Part shown: piece after piece, positions 1-5,626 of the stretch | How the letters are laid out: every line of letters starts with the position of its first letter | How positions within the stretch are numbered: position 1 is the first letter of the stretch | Assembly: GCA_938084085.1 (NCBI GenBank) | Contig: CALKDV010000212.1 | Coordinates: forward strand, 1-7,455 | DNA from: an uncultured Nannocystaceae bacterium | GTDB taxonomy: Bacteria; Myxococcota_A; Polyangia; Nannocystales; Nannocystaceae | Direction of reading: 5' to 3' | Length of the DNA: 7,455 nucleotides | The notes under the pieces: generated by a model | Seen by the model: only the letters and a program-made list of their open reading frames with translations | Databases searched by the model: none | What the model was told of the DNA's origin: nothing | Translations under genes and position numbers: made by a program

Positions 1-2429
1 TCCTCGGCCCCGGCGGGGATTCCATCTCCACACGACGCCGCGCCGCACACGCTGGGCTCCGTGCCCGCGCACGACCACCCCGCGTCGATGACACAGGCGG
101 TGCACCCGTCGTCGGCGGTGGGATTGCCATCATCGCAGGCCTCGTTCGAGGCCACCTGGCCGTCGCCGCAGGTGCTGGAACAGCTGCTGGTGGTCCCCGC
201 CGCGCCCGTACAGCCGTAACCAAAGTTCACCGCGCAGCTGTTGGAGCACCCGTTGGTGTCGTCGCTGTCGCCGTCGTCGCAGGCCTCTCCGTCCGTTGGG
301 TTGAAGTAGCCGTCGCCGCACGCGCTCGTCTCGCAGGTGCTGCCGTTGCAGTCCACGGTGTCCGTCCCACTGGAATCACAGCCTTCATCGCCCGCGCGGA
401 TGCCGTCTCCACACGACGCCGCGCCACACACGTTAGGGCTCGCGCCGTCGCAGGTCCAGCCCGCCTCCACCGTACAGACGGAGGAGCAGCCGTCGTCGTT
501 GTCGGTGTCCCCGTCGTCGCAGTCCTCGTCGGAGGCCTGCACGCCGTCGCCGCAGGTGCTCTCGCAGGTGCTGAGGAAGTTTGCGTCCTCCGTGCAGCCG
601 AAGCCCGTTTGCACGACACAGCTGACGCAGCCGGCGGTGTCCCCGCCCGTGTCGCAGCCCTCGGCACCGACCTTGTAGCCGTCGCCGCAGGTGTTGTCCT
701 CGCAGCTCGCGGTGCACGTGGAGGCGCCGTCGCCGTTGTCGGGGGCGCCATCGCCCACGCCGTCGTCGCAGTCCTCGCTGCCCGCGGGGATTCCGTCGCC
801 GCACGTAGTGACGCAGGTGCTCGGCTCGCCCGTACAGGTCCAGCCCGACTCCTCCACGCACGCGCTGGAGCAGCCGTCGCCGTCGGCGGGTGGGTTGTCT
901 GCCACACCTTGGTCGCAGGTCTCATCCCCTACGAGCTGCCCATCGCCGCAATCCTCGGTGCACGTGGTGGGAGCGTCGCCGGCGCAAGACCACCCGAGCT
1001 CGAGCGTACACGTGGCGCTGCAGCCGTCGCCGTCGTCGTTGTTGCCGTCGTCGCACAGCTCCACCCCCGTCTCTACAAATCCGTCTCCGCAGGTGTTGAG
1101 CGTGCAGTCCTCTTTGCAGAAGTTGAAGTCGGTGGTCTCGCCAGCGCCGTCGTCGCACTCCTCGATGCCGGCCGTCACGCCGTCTCCGCAGCCCGTCTCA
1201 CACACACTCGGCGCGGTGGAGGGAGTCTCCACGCAGGCCCAGCCGGACTCAATCGCGCAGCTGCCCGAGCAACCGTCTCCGTCGTCCGTGTCCCCGTCGT
1301 CGCAGCCCTCGTCCGAGGCCACTTCGCCGTCGCCGCAGGTGCTCTCGCAGGTGCTCAAGAACGCCGCGTCCTCCGTGCATGCGTAGCCAAATTCCACCAC
1401 CTGACAGGTGCTGTCGCAGCCGTCCCCGTCGTCCGTGTTCCCGTCGTCACAAATCTCGGTGGGTGACGTGTAGCCGTCGCCGCACACGTTGAGCGTGCAG
1501 AGCGCCGTGCACTCAGAGAGTACGCCGTCGCCGTTGTTCTCGGTGCTTGTGTCGCCACCGGTACCGTCGCCGTCGTCGCACTCCTCCACACCCGCTGTGA
1601 TCGCATCACCACAGGCGGTCACGCAGACGCTCGGCTCACCGGTGCAGTCCCAGCCCGACTCCTGGGCGCAGTTTTCGTCGCAGCCGTCACCGGGGCTCGC
1701 GTCGCCGTCGTCGCAGGTCTCGCCGCCCACGATGGCGCTGTCGCCACAGTTCTCGGTGCAGATGGTGGGCTCGTCGCCGGCGCAGGTCCAGCCCGTCTCC
1801 GGCTGGCAGTTTTGATCGCATCCGTCGTCGTTGTCGGTGTTGCCGTCATCGCAGGACTCGACCCCGACGTGCACGGCCCCGTCGCCACACACGTTGTCGG
1901 TGCAGTCGTTTTTGCAGGCGTTGGTGTTGTCAGCATCGCCGTCGTCGCAGGCCTCCGGCGCCACAGGCACGCCATCGCCGCAACCACCCGAGGTGCAGGT
2001 GCTCGGCTCGCCGGTGCAGTCGTAGCCGGGCTCGGTCTGGCAGGTGTCCGAGCAGCCGTCACCCGAGGTGGGCGGGGTGTCCGCCGCGCCCTCGTCACAG
2101 GTCTCGCTGCCCACGACCAGGCCGTCGCCGCAGTTCTCCGTGCAATCGAAGGGGGATGTGGTGGCGCAGTCGTAGCCCGGCTCGGTCTGGCAGGTGTCCG
2201 AGCAGCCGTCACCCGCCGCGGGTGGCACGGTGCCCGGATCTGCCGACACGTCGTTGTCGCAGGCCTCGCCGCCCACCACGACCCCGTCCCCGCAGATCTC
2301 CGTGCAGGCGCTGGGTTCGCCCACGCAGTCGTAGCCCGGCTCTTCTTGGCAGGTGTCCGAGCAACCGTCGCCGGCGTCGGCGTTTCCGTCGTCACAGGTC
2401 TCGCCCGCCTCGATCACCCCGTTGGCGCA
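1..2429 (-). other. DUF4215 (myxococcus cysteine-rich) repeat array, at least 19 units
   Basis: Units open at cysteines 832, 877, 931, 981, 1012, 1059, 1104, 1147, 1196, 1245, 1278, 1325, 1374, 1412, 1457, 1504, 1535, 1585 and 1631, each with the CGDG signature. The variants are CANG at 832, CGDS at 1059 and CGDA at 1104. The consensus is CGDGxxxxxExCDDG followed in most units by GDGC(S/D)..C and GW.C. The last unit is cut by the window edge. The family is exported, disulfide-rich and expanded in Myxococcota; its molecular function is not established. Confidence 0.92.
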
Positions 2430-4922
2430 GGTCTGCGGATCGCACGCGTCGCCGAGGTTGTCGCCGTCGAGATCCTCTTGACCCGCGTTGGCGGTGGCCG
2501 GGCAGTTGTCCACGTCGCCGCACACGCCGTCGGTGTCGACGTCGTTGTCCGCGTCGCCCGGGCATGCGTCGCAGGCGTCGCCCAAGGCGTCGCCGTCCGC
2601 GTTCTCCTGGAAGGGGTTGCCCACCGCGGGGCAGTTGTCGATCTCACCACACACGCCATCACCGTCGATGTCGTTGAGCGAATCGAGCGGGCAGGCGTCG
2701 CAGGCGTCGCCCAGCGCGTCACCGTCGGCGTTGGCCTGGCTCGGGTTCGAGAGCCCCACGCAGTTGTCGGTGGTGTCGCAGGTCCCGTCGCCGTCACCGT
2801 CGTCGAGGGGATCGTTGGGACACACGTCGTTGCAGTCTGGGGTGCCGTCGGTGTCGCTGTCGGTGTCCGGAGTCCCACACCCACAAACCCCTGGATCGGT
2901 CTTGTCCGGGTCGTCGTCACACAGCTCGTTGCAGTCCTCAACACCGTCGAGGTCGGTGTCCACATCGGACACCCCGCAGCCACACACACCGGGGGCGCTC
3001 TTGTCAGGATCGGAGATGCACGCGTCGCATAGATCGCCGACGTTGTCGCCATCGGCGTCGTTTTGGATGGGATTGGAGACCGCGGGGCAGTTGTCGAGAT
3101 CCGCACACAGCCCGTCGCCGTCGAGGTCGTTGTCTGGGTCGTTGGTGCAGGTGGCGCAGTCTGGAAGCGCCCAACCGGCGGCGCAGGTGCAGGTGGCGGT
3201 GCCGGTGCTGTCATCGCAGGTGCCGTGGGCCCCGCAGGTCGCCGCGCTGCAGGCGAGGGCGCAGGTGCCGTCCGTGTCGTTATCTTGGTATCCCGCCGCG
3301 CAAATCTCACACGCGTCGCCGTCGTAGCCCGCATCGCACTGACAGTCGTTGGGACCTGCGCAGGTCCCATTTTCGCAGGCAGGAATACACTCCGGAGTTC
3401 CACAAGTGGCGCCCGAAAATCCCGTGCCCGTGCAGTTACAGGTGTCGGGGGCGCTGCAGATGCCGCCGTTTTCGCAGGGCGTGGTGCAGATCGGGTCCTC
3501 GCAGGTGACGCCGTCGTAGCCCACGGCGTTGGTGCAATCGCACACCTCGGGCGCCGTGCACTCGCCCCCGTTTTGGCAGGGGAAGAAGACGCACGAGGGG
3601 GTCTCGCACAGCGGACCTTCGTGCCCGGTAGCGGAGCAGTCGCAGGTGTCGGGACCCACGCACGTGCCGCCATTTTCACACGGCGTGGTGCACACCGGCA
3701 CGTCGCAGGCGTCGCCGCTCCATCCCGTCGCGGCCGAACAATCGCAGGTGTCCGGGCCCACGCACACGCCTCCATTTTCGCAGGCGTCCGTGCACACGGG
3801 GGTCTCGCAGGTCGTCCCGTCGTAGCCCGTGCCCGTGCAGTCACAGGTGTCCACGTCGGTGCACACGCCGCCGTTGGCGCACGGGGTGCTGCACAACGAC
3901 GCCGAACAGTCCGCGCCGCCAAAGCCGGGCGCGGTCGAACAGTCGCAGGTGTCGGGGGCGATGCAGGTGCCGCCGTTTTGACAAGGCACGGCGCACGCGG
4001 GGCTCTCACATTGATCGCCCTCGTAGCCGGTCCCGGTGCAGTCGCAGGTGTCGGGGCCCACGCAGGCGCCTCCGTTTTCACATCCCGCGGCGCACACGGG
4101 GATGTCGCAGATCTCGCCGCTCCACCCCGCGTCGCACTTACACGTGTCGGACGGGCTGCAGTCACCGAACCCGCTGCAGTCCGCAAACGGGCTGCATTCG
4201 CCGTCCCCACAGGTCCAAACGTAGGCCGCGAACGAGAGGTCCTCCGAGGCGGTGGCCCCAAGGCGCCCGCCGCCCGCGTAGGGATCGGTGTCGTCGATGG
4301 CGACCGAGATGGGTTGACCCACCTCGGTTTGCACGCGCACAACGTAGACGCTGCCCGCCTCGACCCACACGGGATCGGCGAACGTGAGCGTGTTGGTGCC
4401 GTCGACGAGCGTGACCGACTCGCTGGTCAGCGCCGGATCGCACGCGTCCGAGGGGCTGCCGCACAGGCCGCCCTCGTGCACGGTGAGCGTGCCTCCCGTG
4501 AGTCCCGTGACGCCTTGGACGCCGCGCACCAGCACCCGAGACAGCCACCCCGCCTGCGACGCGGTGAACGACTGCCCCACGAGCTCTCCGCTCGCGGTGC
4601 TGGTCTGCGTGTTGCTGTAGGCGGCGCGGATCCCCGTGCCGGCGATGACACAGCTGCCGAGGCAGTCCACCTCGCCCTCCTCGGTGCACACGTCCACCGG
4701 CTCGCCACCGGTCGTCCCCGTGTCCGTCGTCCCCGTGTCTTGGGGGAGATCCGGCATGGCGGAGCCGTTGTCCGAGGACTCCTCCGCCATATCCGCGGAG
4801 TCTTCCACCGTCTCTTGCACCACCTGCTCTTCACAAGATCCCACCAGAGACAGCGCGCCCGCGAGCCCAATGGCGGCGATGAATCGTTGAGAGCGCGGAG
4901 GATTAAGCTTGGATTTCAACAT
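1..4922 (-). CDS. Giant modular lipoprotein: EGF-like, TSP3 and DUF4215 repeats (3' end outside window)
   Basis: One frame stays open from the ATG at 4922 to the window edge: 1640 complete codons and no stop. Modules in order are a lipoprotein signal peptide with lipobox Cys30, an acidic Ser/Thr-rich linker (33-78), a beta-rich domain (about 102-236), nine EGF-like modules (277-589), a thrombospondin type 3 calcium-binding block (594-828) and DUF4215 disulfide units from Cys832 to beyond residue 1640. Known members of these families are extracellular and disulfide-bonded, so a surface-anchored adhesin or scaffold is a reasonable inference; no catalytic motif is visible. An in-frame ATG at 4943 would add seven residues (MTAPLCA). 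Neither start has a clear Shine-Dalgarno sequence. I prefer 4922 because it gives a compact basic n-region before the hydrophobic core. The C terminus and any sorting signal are not visible. The family assignment is secure; the biological role is unknown. Confidence 0.93.
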   Translation of the reverse strand, partial: MLKSKLNPPRSQRFIAAIGLAGALSLVGSCEEQVVQETVEDSADMAEESSDNGSAMPDLPQDTGTTDTGTTGGEPVDVCTEEGEVDCLGSCVIAGTGIRAAYSNTQTSTASGELVGQSFTASQAGWLSRVLVRGVQGVTGLTGGTLTVHEGGLCGSPSDACDPALTSESVTLVDGTNTLTFADPVWVEAGSVYVVRVQTEVGQPISVAIDDTDPYAGGGRLGATASEDLSFAAYVWTCGDGECSPFADCSGFGDCSPSDTCKCDAGWSGEICDIPVCAAGCENGGACVGPDTCDCTGTGYEGDQCESPACAVPCQNGGTCIAPDTCDCSTAPGFGGADCSASLCSTPCANGGVCTDVDTCDCTGTGYDGTTCETPVCTDACENGGVCVGPDTCDCSAATGWSGDACDVPVCTTPCENGGTCVGPDTCDCSATGHEGPLCETPSCVFFPCQNGGECTAPEVCDCTNAVGYDGVTCEDPICTTPCENGGICSAPDTCNCTGTGFSGATCGTPECIPACENGTCAGPNDCQCDAGYDGDACEICAAGYQDNDTDGTCALACSAATCGAHGTCDDSTGTATCTCAAGWALPDCATCTNDPDNDLDGDGLCADLDNCPAVSNPIQNDADGDNVGDLCDACISDPDKSAPGVCGCGVSDVDTDLDGVEDCNELCDDDPDKTDPGVCGCGTPDTDSDTDGTPDCNDVCPNDPLDDGDGDGTCDTTDNCVGLSNPSQANADGDALGDACDACPLDSLNDIDGDGVCGEIDNCPAVGNPFQENADGDALGDACDACPGDADNDVDTDGVCGDVDNCPATANAGQEDLDGDNLGDACDPQTCANGVIEAGETCDDGNADAGDGCSDTCQEEPGYDCVGEPSACTEICGDGVVVGGEACDNDVSADPGTVPPAAGDGCSDTCQTEPGYDCATTSPFDCTENCGDGLVVGSETCDEGAADTPPTSGDGCSDTCQTEPGYDCTGEPSTCTSGGCGDGVPVAPEACDDGDADNTNACKNDCTDNVCGDGAVHVGVESCDDGNTDNDDGCDQNCQPETGWTCAGDEPTICTENCGDSAIVGGETCDDGDASPGDGCDENCAQESGWDCTGEPSVCVTACGDAITAGVEECDDGDGTGGDTSTENNGDGVLSECTALCTLNVCGDGYTSPTEICDDGNTDDGDGCDSTCQVVEFGYACTEDAAFLSTCESTCGDGEVASDEGCDDGDTDDGDGCSGSCAIESGWACVETPSTAPSVCETGCGDGVTAGIEECDDGAGETTDFNFCKEDCTLNTCGDGFVETGVELCDDGNNDDGDGCSATCTLELGWSCAGDAPTTCTEDCGDGQLVGDETCDQGVADNPPADGDGCSSACVEESGWTCTGEPSTCVTTCGDGIPAGSEDCDDGVGDGAPDNGDGASTCTASCEDNTCGDGYKVGAEGCDTGGDTAGCVSCVVQTGFGCTEDANFLSTCESTCGDGVQASDEDCDDGDTDNDDGCSSVCTVEAGWTCDGASPNVCGAASCGDGIRAGDEGCDSSGTDTVDCNGSTCETSACGDGYFNPTDGEACDDGDSDDTNGCSNSCAVNFGYGCTGAAGTTSSCSSTCGDGQVASNEACDDGNPTADDGCTACVIDAGWSCAGTEPSVCGAASCGDGIPAGAE
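32..1982 (-). repeat. Three-unit (A-B-C) higher-order repeat of about 130 residues
   Basis: From residue 981 on, DUF4215 units fall into repeating triplets. A units (Cys981, 1104, 1245, 1374, 1504, 1631) carry mostly CGDG(I/V).AG.E.C and are short, with only 31-43 residues to the next unit. B units (1012, 1147, 1278, 1412, 1535) usually begin CGDG(Y/F). C units (1059, 1196, 1325, 1457, 1585) carry CGD(G/S)..V(A/V)(S/G).E.C or similar. A-to-A distances are 123, 141, 129, 130 and 127 residues. Five full triplets plus the start of a sixth are visible. Confidence 0.75.
2439..3143 (-). other. Thrombospondin type 3-like calcium-binding block (residues 594-828)
   Basis: The block is dominated by D-x-D-x-D-G loops alternating with DNCP and GDACD(A/P) cysteines, starting with DPDNDLDGDGLC at 595-606. 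It includes DNCPAVSNPIQ, three further close copies of 'DNC...(S/G/A)N...A(D)GD(A/N)(L/V)GD.CD', and two copies of the variant PGVCGCG followed by a D-x-D-x-D-G loop. TSP3 repeats are known to wrap around many calcium ions and form a compact rod, so this region probably gives calcium-dependent rigidity between the EGF stalk and the DUF4215 array. Confidence 0.9.
3156..4094 (-). other. Tandem EGF-like modules (residues 277-589)
   Basis: Eight closely similar units of about 30-35 residues run from Cys277 to Cys538. Each follows the pattern C-x3-C-(E/Q/A)NGG-x-C-x4-(T/V)C-(D/N)C...G(Y/F/W)-x-G-x2-C, the classic six-cysteine EGF fold; the sixth has one extra residue (CVFFPC) and the eighth is shorter (ENGTC). 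A ninth, divergent unit (541-589) begins with C-x2-GYQDN. A partial unit with CKCDAGWSGEIC (261-272) precedes the block. EGF arrays of this kind form rod-like extracellular stalks and are often used for protein-protein contact. Confidence 0.9.
4215..4619 (-). other. Beta-rich N-terminal domain (residues about 102-236)
   Basis: This segment has alternating hydrophobic strands and only two cysteines (154 and 161). Landmarks are GQSFTASQAGWLSRV (116-130), LTVHEGG (146-152), ADPVWVEAGSVYVVRV (182-197), DPYAGGGRLG (213-222) and DLSFAAYVW (228-236). Secreted bacterial proteins often carry a beta-sandwich module with this order of landmarks: a QSFTA start, a 'pv.v.aG..Y...v' strand pair and a 'dpYaGG...DL.F' end. 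A jelly-roll or carbohydrate-binding-like fold is my inference, not a recognised named family. Confidence 0.5.
4686..4826 (-). other. Acidic, Ser/Thr-rich linker with a duplicated DTGTT
   Basis: Residues 33-79 after the lipidated cysteine are rich in Glu, Asp, Ser, Thr and Gly and contain no cysteine until Cys79. The peptide DTGTT occurs twice in a row (residues 62-71 region), encoded by a 15-base direct repeat near 4711-4739. This looks like a flexible spacer that holds the folded modules away from the membrane, as is common in surface lipoproteins. Confidence 0.7.
4833..4922 (-). other. Lipoprotein signal peptide with lipobox (residues 1-30)
   Basis: The N terminus has a basic n-region (Lys3, Lys5, Arg10, Arg13) followed by the hydrophobic stretch FIAAIGLAGALSLVGSC. 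The end VGSC fits a relaxed lipobox with Cys30 as the lipidated residue. It is followed by Glu-Glu rather than Asp at +2, so a simple Asp-type inner-membrane retention signal is absent. Established lipoprotein biology would predict lipid anchoring, with surface or outer-membrane exposure as the inferred location. Confidence 0.85.
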
Positions 4923-5084
4923 GGCACAAAGGGGCGCCGTCATTCGACAACGTGTACAGGTCGTGTTTGCAACCTCGCGGTCGACGGCCCCGAAAGCCGC
5001 CTACGCAACGTCCTACTTTTCATGACCTGATGCTGGCTGGCAAGCCCTTACATCGGCAGCCCAAAGGGTGGATACACCGACAGT

Positions 5085-5170
5085 CATCGGCGGAGTTTTT
5101 ATCCTCGAAACAATGATTTTTGACCTATGCAAACGACGTTCTAACCCGAGCTTTTGAGGTAATAGAGCGA
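5085..5170 (-). promoter_or_regulatory. A+T-rich patch, probable promoter region of the giant lipoprotein gene
   Basis: This is the clearest A+T-rich stretch upstream of the start at 4922 and contains several A or T runs on both strands. On the minus strand a TTGCAT and a GATAAAA are visible, but they are about 24 bases apart, too far for a standard -35/-10 pair. The assignment rests on position and base composition only. It would imply an untranslated leader of roughly 160 bases or more. Confidence 0.3.
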
Positions 5171-5243
5171 TTTCGCGCGTCACGTTCAACCCGCTGCGCA
5201 ACGAGCGGCGCCCCGTGCTCCTAGAGCCACCCGCGGGTTCATG

Positions 5244-5293
5244 GAACCGGCCGATCAGCCGGTCGTGCGAACCGGTTCGCCCAGCCGGTGCCG
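5244..5293. repeat. Imperfect tandem repeat of about 25 bases with accggt dyads
   Basis: Two adjacent copies share gaaccgg at the start (5244, 5269) and cagccggt toward the end (5256, 5282). The first copy contains a 6-base-pair dyad accggc/gccggt (5246-5251 and 5258-5263). The second contains the perfect palindrome gaaccggttc (5269-5278). It could be a regulator binding site about 320 bases upstream of the lipoprotein start, or simply G+C-rich low-complexity DNA. Confidence 0.35.
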
Positions 5294-5471
5294 GGTCCAC
5301 CCTGCCGCAACAACCTCACCCGCAGCAGGCTCAAGGCCCGCGCGGGCGTCGAGGCGCTGAAGCGCTAGCGCCGGCCGAGATGCGCGGCCTCAGCAGCAGA
5401 GGTTGTGAACGCCTAGGGCGTGCCGCTGCAGATCCGCCGGCGAACGCAGAAGCTGGACAGAAGCGATACCT

Positions 5472-5520
5472 GTTGAACCACAGCTCTTGAGACAGAGCTT
5501 GGCAGCCGTTCGGCTTCAAC
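5472..5520 (-). other. Nested inverted repeats, possible three-way-junction RNA or 3' UTR fold
   Basis: The outer arms gttgaa and ttcaac (5472-5477 and 5515-5520) enclose two further hairpins. One pairs agctct (5482-5487) with agagct (5494-5499), extended by cca/tgg with one bulged base. The other is agcc/ggct near 5504-5515. The element begins about 107 bases past the stop codon of the upstream gene. No T run follows, so it is not a standard intrinsic terminator. Because it is a dyad, either strand could fold. Confidence 0.35.
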
Positions 5521-5626
5521 CCTGGTCAGGATCCATCAGGCTCACCATAGGCGGCAGACTCCGGCGTCGACCACGAACCATCTACGCGCACACGGACTTC
5601 CCTCCCTACTCCAGGACGAGCCTTAC

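Larger units (their letters stand above)
4923..5626. other. 704-base intergenic region without a recognised gene
   Basis: No reading frame here has recognisable protein motifs. The longest frames (GTG at 5300 to a stop at 5013 on the minus strand, and 5215-5490 on the plus strand) have biased composition and no convincing ribosome binding site. The left part around 5085-5170 is A+T-richer than the coding DNA. The part from about 5210 to 5440 is G+C-rich and full of short dyads, for example ggcgct/agcgcc within 5350-5375 and acgcc/ggcgt near 5410. I recognise no transposase, tRNA or riboswitch. Confidence 0.7.

Noticed and set aside
1..2429. Regular spacing of similar units, considered as a CRISPR array or noncoding satellite
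   Set aside because: Units are coding, in frame, variable in length and differ at codon third positions; no short identical repeats with unique spacers exist.
1812..3032. A 406-codon plus-strand frame and several similar ones between 337 and 2677
   Set aside because: Antisense shadows of the repeat array; Val/Ala- or Ser/Pro-rich composition and no independent evidence of coding.
2414..4342. A 642-codon minus-strand frame overlapping the EGF and TSP3 blocks
   Set aside because: It is out of frame by one with the real gene. The product is Ala/Thr/Pro/Arg-rich and comes from repeated Asp/Gly/Cys codons read in the wrong phase.
3063..5030. A 655-codon open frame on the plus strand, opposite the lipoprotein gene
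   Set aside because: It is an antisense shadow. Its product is low-complexity Ala/Val/Gly/Arg sequence with no motif, while the minus-strand frame shows a full series of recognised modules.
5013..5300. A 95-codon minus-strand frame with GTG start in the intergenic region
   Set aside because: No recognisable family, no clear ribosome binding site, and it spans the G+C-rich dyads and the A+T-rich patch, which is not coding-like. It cannot be fully excluded.
5215..5519. Small frames on both strands (5215-5490 plus, 5331-5519 minus), considered as a decayed transposase
   Set aside because: No catalytic residues, zinc-finger pattern or terminal inverted repeats of an insertion sequence could be found in any frame.
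5472..5520. Integron attC-like site, because of the gttgaac/cttcaac ends
   Set aside because: The core triplets are in the wrong order (GTT first, AAC last) and no integrase or cassette layout is present.
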